Shown here: positions 38,861 through 49,700 of the stretch, piece after piece | How positions within the stretch are numbered: position 1 is the stretch's first letter | How the letters are laid out: every line of letters begins with the position of its first letter | DNA from: Prosapia bicincta | Lineage: Eukaryota > Arthropoda > Insecta > Hemiptera > Cercopidae | Direction of reading: 5' to 3' | Length of the DNA stretch: 64,000 bases | Assembly (NCBI GenBank): GCA_036971475.1 | Contig: JBAIZL010000002.1 | Location: 226,919,643 to 226,983,642 of the forward strand | Notes under the pieces: model-generated | Databases searched by the model: none | Told to the model about the DNA's origin: nothing | Seen by the model: the letters and a program-made list of their open reading frames with translations, nothing else | Made by a program: the position numbers and the translations under genes

Positions 38861-39085
38861 TATTCTCTGCCTCTCTCTTTCTCTCTCTGTCCCTCTCACT
38901 CTCTTTCTCTCTCTCTCTGTCTCTCTCTTTCTCTCCCTCTCTCTCTCTGTCTCTCATTCTCATTCTCTCTCTCTTTCTCTCCCTCTCTGTCTCTCATTCT
39001 CTCTGTCTCTCATTCTCTGTCTCTGTCTCTCTCTGTCTCTCATTCTCTTTCTCTGTCTCTCTCTTAGTCTCTCTCTCTCTCTCAT

Positions 39086-39150
<65 letters not shown>
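38791..39150. repeat. CT-rich (polypyrimidine) low-complexity tract
   Basis: About 360 bases almost entirely C and T on the plus strand, with TCTCTGTC and CATTCTCT variants. Read on the minus strand it is a GA-rich run that could bind GAGA-type factors or form a triplex (H-DNA). The 76-codon Arg/Glu-rich minus-strand frame is an artefact. Confidence 0.97.
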
Positions 39151-39151
<1 letters not shown>

Positions 39152-39399
39152 ACACGCACACTCACTTATATAGACTATATACGCTACACATAGTCTACAT
39201 GTAACTTGATTGTCCCAATTAAGCCAATTTAAAGTTCGTTGAAGTTTTACTTAGGACCTATAATCGATTTTAACTATTCATCCAGAATTACTATTTAATT
39301 TCAATAAGTGAAAATATTATTTGTTCCAAGGCTTTTAAACTTGGAAATCAAATATTTTCTTAATCTGTTTTCCTACGAACTAATTTATGGCATCTGTTA

Positions 39400-39400
<1 letters not shown>

Positions 39401-39453
<53 letters not shown>

Positions 39454-39488
39454 GCGTGCTAGCTCGCGCCTGTGTGTATGTGTGTGTT
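39401..39488. repeat. (GT)n microsatellite
   Basis: Pure GT to about 39447, then GCGTGTGCGTGC and further TGTG words. Together with the CT tract just before it, this makes about 700 bases of simple sequence. Confidence 0.96.
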
Positions 39489-40059
39489 TTTGTCGTATTT
39501 GCCTCAATCAGAAAAACTTTAAAGTGAAGTAGAATTTAATGAATCATAAGCTAAATTATTTAAATGAGATTATGGAAATATCTTTTTCAATAATATTTTT
39601 TGTTTTAGAATTTGTTGTTACTTTTAAGTAATTAAGTTTTTATAGTTGAAATTAGATTTTGTACCATTTGCACAGTTGAAAAAATTTATTTAAAATAACA
39701 AATTATAGTATGCCTTTAGAAAAGATAGTCTATATAGTTCTTATTTTTATTAATAAATGTCAAAATATAGATTAAATTTTTTTGCCAATTTGGACAAATT
39801 AGTTCACTTCATCCCAACAATTAAAACCTATTTCATTTAAAGAAATTATGACAAATTTATAACTGTATTATGTTAATAAAATTCATCTTAAAAGTTATTA
39901 TGAATTTTGTTTTGTATATACTTGTATTATCAGAACTGTAAAAGATATTTTTAATTTCATAGCATAATTACTTTTATACAAGCGCTGAATAATTTTAGTA
40001 ATTAAATTCCCAAAATTTCATCATTTCGTTCATCTAATTCCATTAAATGATGTCAAATA

Positions 40060-40325
40060 TAACCAATCGGACCTGACGTTACTGATACACAACACGCTAC
40101 ATTCCGTGACGTCAGATTAATAAAACAGTGAGGAAGTGCAAAACGTTCCTGAGGGGTGCGGACTGTAAGAGCCATCTAGCGGTGACTCCTGCAATCTCGT
40201 TGAAAATGTACTTCCTACAAAGTTCCAACTGTTTGGCTGCGCTAGGGTGGTGGAAAGGGTTGCGTTTACGAGTTGAGGAGGAACGAAACAAACCACCCTC
40301 ATTCCTCCGATAGAAAATGTAATTC
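40060..40325. promoter_or_regulatory. GC-rich island with CRE and CTCF-like motifs
   Basis: A compact GC-richer island lies in AT-rich flank. It contains a perfect cyclic-AMP-response palindrome TGACGTCA (40107-40114). On the minus strand CCGCTAGATGGCTC (core within 40169-40184) matches 12 of 14 positions of the usual CTCF core CCASYAGRKGGCRS. It sits about 26 kb upstream of abd-A, in the interval where insect Hox complexes have CTCF-bound domain boundaries. Complementary 61-codon frames on both strands are unrecognised and probably incidental. Confidence 0.4.
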
Positions 40326-43300
40326 TTTCGTTTTACTTTAGACAGTTTATGATTCTATGTCACAATCTTAGATACTTGTGTTGAGGAATTATGAACTGAA
40401 AAACACCCGAAAGCTTCGAATGTACAGACAATATCCAAATTGAGAAAGAGTTTTTTATGGTTGCTTATTATAATGAATACAAGATAGGAACCTATTTAGG
40501 GATATAACCTTCACTAGGGTTAGAAATAGTTAAACCAATGTCATTCTTTGTATGAAATAAACCAGGCTCTTAAACCTAAAATTATCCAAGCTGGTACTAA
40601 ATTGTGTTTTTCAGAGTTCTCACAATTTGTTTTCTTTACTCTTTTCAAAGAATGATAAAGAGGTCTCGTTGAACCGTCTAAGTCTATCATACCTCGTTAA
40701 ATGCGGTATATGTGCACTTTAATATTCTTTTTAGCTTAGGTAAAGGTTTTATTTTTTTAGTGCCACTTTGATTAAAACATCTATTAAGAGACATAGTAGT
40801 CTACCTTTCGCCCAGTAACAATGCCAATAATCATAACCTGTCATATATATTCTCTTATTTTTACTTTCCTAGAAGCTTTCTTCATCCCATCCATGTGTCC
40901 AGTTCTTTTTGTTCTATTTATTTTATAAATTTGAAATAAAAAAAAATGTTGATAACTGGAATTACTATGTTATCTACAATATCAAAAGCACAGTGGTACA
41001 ATATATTACAATGCAAATATTTGAAAGAACCCCAATACCATAAAAATAATCAAAAATAACAAACAAAACTAGTTACTTAAGATTAAACCCTTGGGTTTAA
41101 TCTTAAGTAACTTGTTTTATTTTTTATTTTTGAGGGTTTAATCTTAAGTAACCTGTTTTATATTGTTATTTTTAATTGTTCTTTCCAATATTTTCATTGT
41201 AATATGTTATCTACGCTTTATCTTGGTCTATTCGTTTCATGCTTTCTGCCACTCCCTTAAATTTATTGCTAAGTTCGTATTTGGGAACGACGATGAAATG
41301 ATTTCTGAGAGTATTTGAGATGAATAGGCTATTTCTATGCATGAAATCGATATTCCAACTTCCCACTTGTCAAAAACCTATAACGTTTTTCAATGGCCTT
41401 CAGTATTCTATTTCTACATTTCTTCATAGCAAATTGACATTCCAGGCTCTTAGGGCCTTAGCAACTTTTATGTTAGTAAAGAAGTTATTTATGATGAACA
41501 CCTTTGTCGCTAGGTATGTTCTGTCTGATAAGTCTAGTTCTGTCTAGATATTTCAAATGTTACTTTTTAGTAAACTTAGGTTTATAACTACATACTCTCA
41601 CCCTTAATGTTTTAAAGTTCCAAAACTTTCTCATTAATATACCTCAGTTCATGATTTTAAAAGAAATATTAATGACTGCTCTTGGTTTCTAAAATATGCT
41701 TAATTTTCTATTATACGCTATTAAACCAGTTTATATTTGACATTAAATATTTTCGATACTAAAATATTTGCTGTAGAAATTCGTGTAAATTTTGTTTCTG
41801 TTATACCTTTTAATTGCCCAGTAGTAACTCTACTGAAGTAATAATTCACAGCTAGTTCTAGTTGGTTTGCCATTAAGTATTCAGATAACTAATGTAGACG
41901 AAGGAACTTAGGAGCTCGTTGTCCATAAATACCATCCAGCTCTTTAGGTCGTCAGGGAATATTATAAACATAGTTATAAACCCGGAACCTTTATAAGACA
42001 TATAATGCCTCTAAACGTAACCCTTCAACTCCCATAAACAATTAATTAGTTTTAAAAACTTTTAAAAGCTTTTTTTGACGTAAGCCCAAATTATGTTCTG
42101 ACAAAGTGACTCAATCATCTTTCATAATTAGGCTTTTATTTTTCTGATAGGCTATAACAATGAGCCATACCTCACACTATCCCTTTCTAAATAAGTAGAC
42201 CATAAGTTGTATATTTTTATTCACTAACCTCTAAAAATTATATCTTTTTCTGTAAATAATTGAAACTGTACTAACTTTATCTTGGGCTATAGATTTATAA
42301 ATTTTTTAGTTACTGAAAAACAGTATTATGGTAGTAATAGTAAACTAAACGAAAAACCATATTATTTTAAAGTTAAAAAACAAAATCAAAAACTTTTAAG
42401 AAAATAAATGTGCTTTCAAAAAGTAATAAAATGTGTTAGTAGAAATGTTTACCATATGACCTGGGCTTAAACCTTTAGAGCTTGATTTCCAGAGTTAGAC
42501 ATCCAAATTTAAATTTGTTGAATTATTTACTAACCACAGGCTAATCATATCTCAACCACAAACAAAAATAAACTCAAATCAATATTACTTAGCTGGCTTT
42601 GTTTCCAATAAATAAAACAAAAATTCTACTTTTTGAAAAAGAATTTTAACCGTATTCAACCGAAATTATTATAGCCTCCCACTTAAATTTTCAGGTTTTC
42701 TTGAATTAATTTTAAAAAATATAGTATTCAAAATAAGTTTTTAATATACAAAAATATTATTGAATATAGACTGAAATTAATTTTTACGGGCAGACATATA
42801 GAGAGACCGACAGATTAATGCAAATTGATTTTAATGTCTACAAGTTGTGAACATTCTTAATTCGATTGCTCAAAAATAGTATTAACATAATTTCACCATT
42901 TAATATAAATTCCCTGTAGAATTTTTTGAAAAATTATAATAATCTACTAATAAAATATTTTCTGTTTCAAATGAACTATATACATATATATACAACATAT
43001 ACACATACTATATATAAAGGCTATATAGGCCTTTCAATATTACTTACAATATTACTCTGTCTTAGCGAACACGCAACAAATAATCTTCAACTAATCTCTT
43101 CGTTAACCTTTGAAATAAAGACCAATAACAGAACACATGCATAGAGCTATATCAAAATAGAACAAAGATATAAATAAATTTTAATGAACTGAACTTCTCG
43201 CGGCAAACTGCAATAAAAATACGAGAACGTATGCATGCACAAGTGAAGTGCATTATGCACTGGCCGACTAGCATTAACACCCGATTAAATTAACACCAGG

Positions 43301-43840
43301 ATTTATCTAAAGCTGGATCAAATGACAGTGTTCACCTGTCAGGACGTTAACCTCCCGGTAGCACGCTATATCACTGGTAAGTTCATTGTTCAACGCGAAA
43401 ATAAAGCTACGTGAAAGAATGATATTAATTTACCTTCATAATTAAGTGATAAATAGAGTGCTAGAACCGTCGTGCAGAGTTAATTAAGGCAGATCATGAT
43501 TGTGAATAAAAATGGCGGATTTTAAAATATAATTTTGTTTGAAATATGTAGACAATTAAGATATAGAACTAATCTCGTAGTAGGCATATAATTGTTAATT
43601 ATATACGCATTTGTGAATATGCTACTTTTTATAAAAGACAAAGCAATGAGCTAATTTGTGTATGCACGCAAGTAGAATATAGACATATTAAAATGAAGGC
43701 GAAATAGCATTGTCTATCATTTTACGAATAGAAAATCGTAATAAAAACTTGGTGCTCTACAGAATGCACTAAAATACAAGGAATGTTTTAATTTTATCAA
43801 GTGTAAAATGTTTAGCAACCAACGTTAAGTAGGAACATTG
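40326..43840. other. AT-rich flank, no gene seen
   Basis: Apart from the hairpin at 41071-41112, only AT-rich sequence with incidental short frames. A YY1/PHO-like AAAATGGCGG occurs at about 43509-43518. Confidence 0.5.
41071..41151. repeat. Perfect 20-bp hairpin plus a third direct copy
   Basis: AGTTACTTAAGATTAAACCC (41071-41090) and its exact complement (41093-41112) are separated by TT. The right arm sequence GGGTTTAATCTTAAGTAAC is repeated about 40 bases later (41133-41151). Small palindromic repeat of unknown origin. Confidence 0.85.
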
Positions 43841-43844
43841 GTAC

Positions 43845-44966
43845 GTGGTCAGATTCAGGGTTCAAAGTCTCACATTCGTAGAGCCAAAATACCTGGACCC
43901 AGAATGGAAACACCAGGTTAAGGAAGTTACGTCCGCTCACACTACAATGAGCTCTGTATACCTACGTAAATAATTTCTTTTTTACAAAAGGGCTTGTAGA
44001 GTAACTTCATCAGGATAGAAGGTTGCTGTGATCTTAGAGTGGTCATGACTAGTGAAGGACTCCTGTCGAGACAGATGGCTCCTAAGTTGTCTAGTAGAAG
44101 AACTGACTGGACCAAAAAGATAAAATCGACTCCGCTGTGCCTCTATGAGACAGCCACTAACTTGAGAGAGAAATGGAAATGTTGTCAATCACTTTCAACA
44201 GGCAGCTTGAAACAACACAACAAAGCCTAGCATCAAGCCAATCGACATTAAGAAATGCTGCAGCCTTGAGGTTCGCCTGCTAGTGAAGGAAAAGAATATA
44301 ACTCGACGGCGATGCCTTAAGAGTCGTGATCTAGCAGTCATATCAAGGCCACGCTGTAGCAAATCAAAATGATGTACTCAGCAACTACCTTAATATTTTG
44401 TTGGTAGATAAATACAACGACAACTCCTTGTATCAAGCCACACGTTCACTTAAGAGGCCAAAAACACAAATACCACAAAGTAGAGGTGGCAATGATAAAT
44501 AGCTATAATCTTATATAGAAAAAACAAAAACGTTTGCGAACTACCTGGCAGATATCTTTACCACTTTACCAAGACAAAATGCCAGTAATAACACCACATA
44601 CGTGAGGAAGACTGATACCTTGTTGATTCGACACGATTATTCAAAGAACTTCAGGGAGAGCAAGGATTTCAACCAAGAAAGCCGCTGGGCATTACCTAAT
44701 TACGGGAAGAGTCCTGAAGGAGTTCCCAAGCAAAGTTGCCATGAAATTTCTCCTTCTGATTAATGCGTGCTTTCTGCTAAATTTGAGTTCCGAGGGAGTG
44801 AAAGGTACCCAAAATACTATTGAATGTAAACCCAGGAGCTTCAAAGAATGACATAACATCCTATCATTCGATATTGTTGTTCCAGTGATATCAAAAGCTT
44901 TTGAGAGAAGACTGCTAGAGCTGCTCGAATTGATAATTGAAGAACTGGGTTTGGTTCCCAATCTCT
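43845..44966 (+). pseudogene. Jockey-like non-LTR retrotransposon ORF2 relic, 3'-truncated
   Basis: Jockey-type LINEs encode an endonuclease and reverse transcriptase used for target-primed insertion. Decayed blocks follow the family order in mixed frames. They are a SSRRTDW segment (about 44091), an ELEREMEML segment (about 44160), KEKNITRRRCLKSRD (about 44290), then SLYQATRSLKRP (about 44428), KTFANYLADIF (about 44527) and KPLGITLITGRVLKEFP (about 44681). After these comes a block with VISKAFERRLLELLELIIEE (about 44885). The last stops just before the region encoding the catalytic YADD motif, where the 91-bp repeat begins. Multiple frameshifts and stops show it is dead. Identification is by remembered family pattern; a translated search would settle it. 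Confidence 0.8.
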
Positions 44967-45428
44967 AAAGGTTTAGAACCATCGTTATATACGTCCTATC
45001 CTGATGAACCAATCGCGAAGATATATGGCATAAAAATGTGTATAAGATCTCTACTCTTAGGCTAGTTTCACACTTAAACGGCAGTCGTGTTACTGATGTC
45101 GTTTAAACGACTCTTGGGGTGAAAACTGATTTGGATATTTCGCATTTAAACGACAAAAGTCGTGGTCGGGCAAACGAAACGCGGCAGTCGTGCTATGTCG
45201 TAGGTGGTCGTCCATTCCCACTTCAAAGGACGACTGTCGTGGACGTCCGAAAATTCGTGGAAGGCTTGAAGGAGGAAGGGAGAAGGGGACACTTCACATA
45301 AGCACTGCACGACACGACATGTCCAGTAGTTTTCTGATTTGAACCCAAGTCACTACGATTGTTTTTGTTCTCTAAAATTTATTCATATTCTAATATTTAA
45401 CTTTGATCCTGTTATTATTATTATTATC

Positions 45429-45614
45429 ATGGTAGAAGTAGACATAGAAGTACTAATTTCTGTAGTCCAGGATCGTCCCATTTTATGGGACAAAACTGAA
45501 AACTAATATAAAGATAGGGTTAAGACAAAGAGTGCTTGGGTGGAAGTTTGCAAACAATTGCGGGATAACTTTGAGGAGATCAGTGAACAGGAGAGAAACG
45601 AATTCCATAAGTAA
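45429..45614 (+). pseudogene. Harbinger-associated MADF (Myb/SANT-like) DNA-binding protein, broken
   Basis: PIF/Harbinger transposons need a second protein with a Myb/SANT or MADF domain to bring the transposase to the DNA. From the ATG at 45429 the frame reads a MADF-like start (EVLISVVQDRPILWDKTEN). It is interrupted by a TAA at about 45504, and continues in the same frame with YKDRVKTKSAWVEVCKQL and a NFEEISEQERNEF block before TAA at about 45612. The LI..V..RP.LWDK and YKDR..K..AW.EV patterns are characteristic of MADF. A single in-frame stop disables it and the C-terminal part is missing. Confidence 0.75.
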
Positions 45615-45815
45615 AATGCTCTATTTATTTATATTATATTTATTTACAGGCTGTGCCTATCATAATTATAGCTCCACATCTTTTTAAAAACGCTATATTT
45701 GTCTCAACTTTAACAGACACACTACATTTTACATATTACATTTACACTTTTTTTATTTTATTTTATTTTTCAATTATTAACTTATTTAAGCACACTTGAT
45801 TGACCACATTAAATT

Positions 45816-46016
45816 TTAGAATTTTGCCAGCTCACAGAGCCAATTGGGGTTAAAAAATATTTCTTCGTGCATTATTAAATCTTCGAAAAGAACAATGAAT
45901 GCACCAACTTCAGACCGTCTCATGTTGAGCGGATGAACCCACTGCATCCTATTTCTTTTATTTTTCTTTAGTCGACGATACAATATCATTAACGCAATAA
46001 GTTGGGTACGCTCCAT
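45816..46016 (-). pseudogene. Harbinger (HARBI1-like) transposase N-terminal fragment
   Basis: From the Met at 46016 the minus-strand frame begins MERTQLIALMILYRRLKK and contains the block WVHPLNMRRSEVGAF (WVHP.N..R...G.F pattern) followed by LFEDLIMHEEIFFN. That segment opens HARBI1/PIF transposases, before the DDE catalytic core. The frame ends a few residues later and the DDE region is absent because of an internal deletion. The upstream open extension to 46196 reaches through the inverted terminus and is not considered coding. Confidence 0.8.
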
Positions 46017-46770
46017 GGTTGACGAACGACTGGATTGATCAGCCTGAGCCGAGTAGTGTATATGTGAAAATGACGGGCTATTGTGTCGTGCACAGCAAAT
46101 AGTCGTCCACGAATCGGTCGTGTCGGGTCGTGTAAGTATGAAACTAGCCTTAAGGTTTAGAACAATCGTTACATACGTCCTATCCTGCTGAACCAATCGC
46201 GAAGTTATATGGCATAAAAATGTGTATAAGATCTCTACTCTGAAGGTTTTGAATCATCGTTACATACGTCGTATCCTGCTGAAACAATCGCGAAGTTATA
46301 TGGCATAAAAATGTGTATATGGTTCTGTCGCTGAATGTTTAGTAGAATGGCATAAATTCTTTGGAACCAAAAATAAATGCTTAGTCGGTGCACTGGCATC
46401 CTGTGACAAGCCGTAGGGCTGTAGCTTTGCAATTGATTTAAAAGATAAATAACACGGTATGTTGGTTCTATTCCTAAACAACCGAGAAATTATAGACATT
46501 TTGGTGCCATGATCCTGCGAGACAGATTCAACCACATAGAAAGGCTGTATGTTGGACTTAAACATTCAGAATCGAGTCCTTATAAACGTTATTAATTCAT
46601 GAGGCCGCGGGACTGGTTACGAATGCTCTACTGTACTTTGGTTCTTAACCTTCAGATCCGGGTTCTTAAACACGTTTTTGTGGAAAATGTAATTGAATCA
46701 CAGATCTCAAAAGACAGAAAAATGGTATTTTGGTTTCTACTTTCAAAACCGAGAAAATAAACACAAATTT

Positions 46771-49700
46771 GTGCTATATACCTGATCAGCAGATTCAACG
46801 AGTTAGAACATTATATCGGTATATAGAGTCGTGATGCTTTTGTGATGAACCTGCGAGACAGATTGAACGATATCTCGCTAAAAACAGTAGGGCTATGTTA
46901 GTTCTAAATCTTCGGAGCTGGGACCTTAAACACGTTGTTGTGCCATGTACCTGATCAACAGATTCAACGAGTTAGAACATTATATCGGTATAGAGTCGTG
47001 ATTGCTTTTGTGATGAACCTGCGAGACAGATTGAACGATATCTCGCTAAAGACAGTAGGGCTATGTTAGTTCTAAATCTTCGGAGCCGGGACCTTAAAAA
47101 CGTTGTTGTGCGATGTACCTGATCAACAGATTCAACGAGTTAGAACATTATATCGGTATAGAGTCGTGATTGCTTTTGTGATGAACCTGCGAGACAGATT
47201 GAACGATATCTCGCTAAAGACAGTAGGGCTATGTTAGTTCTAAATCTTCGGAGCTGGGACCTTAAACACGTTGTTGTGCCATGTACCTGATCAACAGATT
47301 CAACGAGTTAGAACATTATATCGGAATAGAGTCGTGATTGCTTTTGTGATGAACCTGCGAGACAGATTGAACGATATCTCGCTAAAGACAGTAGGGCTAT
47401 GTTAGTTCTAAATCTTCGGAGCCGGGACCTTAAACACGTTGTTGTGCGATGTACCTGATCAACAGATTCAACGAGTTAGAACATTATGTCGGTATAGAGT
47501 CGGGATATTACACGATTGCTTTTGTGATGAACCTACGAGACAGATTGAACGATATCTCGCTAAAGACAGTAGGGCTATGTTAGTTCTAAATCTTCGGAGC
47601 CGGGACCTTAAACACGTTGTTGTGCCATGTACCTGATCAACAGATTCAACGAGTTAGAACATTATATCGGTATATAGAGTCGTGATGCTTTTGTGATGAA
47701 CCTGCGAGACAGATTGAACGATATCTCGCTAAAGACAGTAGGGCTATGTTAGTTCTAAATCTTCGGAGCTGGGACCTTAAACACGTTGTTGTGCCATGTA
47801 CCTGATCAACAGATTCAACGAGTTAGAACATTATATCGGTATAGAGTCGTGATTGCTTTTGTGATGAACCTGCGAGACAGATTGAACGATATCTCGCTAA
47901 AGACAGTAGGGCTATGTTAGTTCTAAATCTTCGGAGCTGGGACCTTAAACACGTTGTTGTGCGATGTACCTGATCAACAGATTCAACGAGTTAGAACATT
48001 ATGTCGGTATAGAGTCGGGATATTACACGATTGCTTTTGTGATGAACCTGCGAGACAGATTGAACGATACCTCGCTAAAGACAGTAGGGCTATGTTAGTT
48101 CTAAATCTTCGGAGCTGGGACCTTAAACACGTTGTTGTGCGATGTACCTGATCAACAGATTCAACGAGTTAGAACATTATGTCGGTATAGAGTCGGGATA
48201 TTACACGATTGCTTTTGTGATGAACCTGCGAGACAGATTGAACGATATCTCGCTAAAGACAGTAGGGCTATGTTAGTTCTAAATCTTCGGAGCCGGGACC
48301 TTAAACACGTTGTTGTGCGATGTACCTGATCAACAGATTCAACGAGTTAGAACATTATATCGGTATAGAGTCGTGATTGCTTTTGTGATGAACCTGCGAG
48401 ACAGATTGAACGATATCTCGCTAAAGACAATAGGGCTATGTTAGTTCTAAATCTTCGGAGCCGGGACCTTAAACACGTTGTTGTGCGATGTACCTGATCA
48501 ACAGATTCAACGAGTTAGAACATTATGTCGGTATAGAGTCGGGATATTACACGATTGCTTTTGTGATGAACCTACGAGACAGATTGAACGATATCTCGCT
48601 AAAGACAGTAGGGCTATGTTAGTTCTAAATCTTCGGAGCCGGGACCTTAAACACGTTGTTGTGCCATGTACCTGATCAACAGATTCAACGAGTTAGAACA
48701 TTATATCGGTATATAGAGTCGTGATGCTTTTGTGATGAACCTGCGAGACAGATTGAACGATATCTCGCTAAAGACAGTAGGGCTATGTTAGTTCTAAATC
48801 TTCGGAGCTGGGACCTTAAACACGTTGTTGTGCCATGTACCTGATCAACAGATTCAACGAGTTAGAACATTATATCGGTATAGAGTCGTGATTGCTTTTG
48901 TGATGAACCTGCGAGACAGATTGAACGATATCTCGCTAAAGACAGTAGGGCTATGTTAGTTCTAAATCTTCGGAGCTGGGACCTTAAACACGTTGTTGTG
49001 CGATGTACCTGATCAACAGATTCAACGAGTTAGAACATTATGTCGGTATAGAGTCGGGATATTACACGATTGCTTTTGTGATGAACCTGCGAGACAGATT
49101 GAACGATATCTCGCTAAAGACAGTAGGGCTATGTTAGTTCTAAATCTTCGGAGCTGGGACCTTAAACACGTTGTTGTGCGATGTACCTGATCAACAGATT
49201 CAACGAGTTAGAACATTATGTCGGTATAGAGTCGGGATATTACACGATTGCTTTTGTGATGAACCTGCGAGACAGATTGAACGATATCTCGCTAAAGACA
49301 GTAGGGCTATGTTAGTTCTAAATCTTCGGAGCCGGGACCTTAAACACGTTGTTGTGCGATGTACCTGATCAACAGATTCAACGAGTTAGAACATTATATC
49401 GGTATAGAGTCGTGATTGCTTTTGTGATGAACCTGCGAGACAGATTGAACGATATCTCGCTAAAGACAATAGGGCTATGTTAGTTCTAAATCTTCGGAGC
49501 CGGGACCTTAAACACGTTGTTGTGCGATGTACCTGATCAACAGATTCAACGAGTTAGAACATTATGTCGGTATAGAGTCGGGATATTACACGATTGCTTT
49601 TGTGATGAACCTACGAGACAGATTGAACGATATCTCGCTAAAGACAGTAGGGCTATGTTAGTTCTAAATCTTCGGAGCCGGGACCTTAAACACGTTGTTG

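Larger units (their letters stand above)
45060..46149. mobile_element. PIF/Harbinger DNA transposon, internally deleted (1090 bp)
   Basis: The ends GGCTAGTTTCACACTTA and GGCTAGTTTCATACTTA (right end complemented) match at 16 of 17 bases. They are flanked by the 3-bp target duplication TTA (45057-45059 and 46150-46152), typical of PIF/Harbinger. The insertion point can be checked internally: the uninterrupted neighbour repeat reads CTCTACTCTGAAGGTTTTGA where the interrupted copy reads CTCTACTC, TTA, element, TTA, AGGTTTAGA. It carries remnants of the two classical Harbinger genes facing each other: a MADF-like gene (plus strand) and a transposase N-terminus (minus strand). Most of the catalytic nuclease is missing, so it is non-autonomous. 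Confidence 0.93.
44967..46770. repeat. Decayed repeat zone (91-bp units and old satellite monomers)
   Basis: Units built on CGTTACATACGTCCTATCCT, AACCAATCGCGAAG and GGCATAAAAATGTGTATA occur at 44967-45056, 46153-46243 and 46244-46320. The first is separated from the rest by the Harbinger insertion. Bases 46320-46770 contain recognisable but diverged relatives of the satellite that follows (CCTGCGAGACAGATTCAACC at about 46513, CTTCAGATCCGGGTTCTTAA at about 46650). This is the eroded left edge of the satellite array. Confidence 0.7.

Noticed and set aside
38733..38963. Arg/Glu-rich 76-residue minus-strand protein
   Set aside because: Produced by the CT/GA low-complexity tract.
43855..43880. 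B-box-like GGTTCAAAGTC suggesting a tRNA
   Set aside because: No matching A-box, acceptor stem or cloverleaf could be formed around it.
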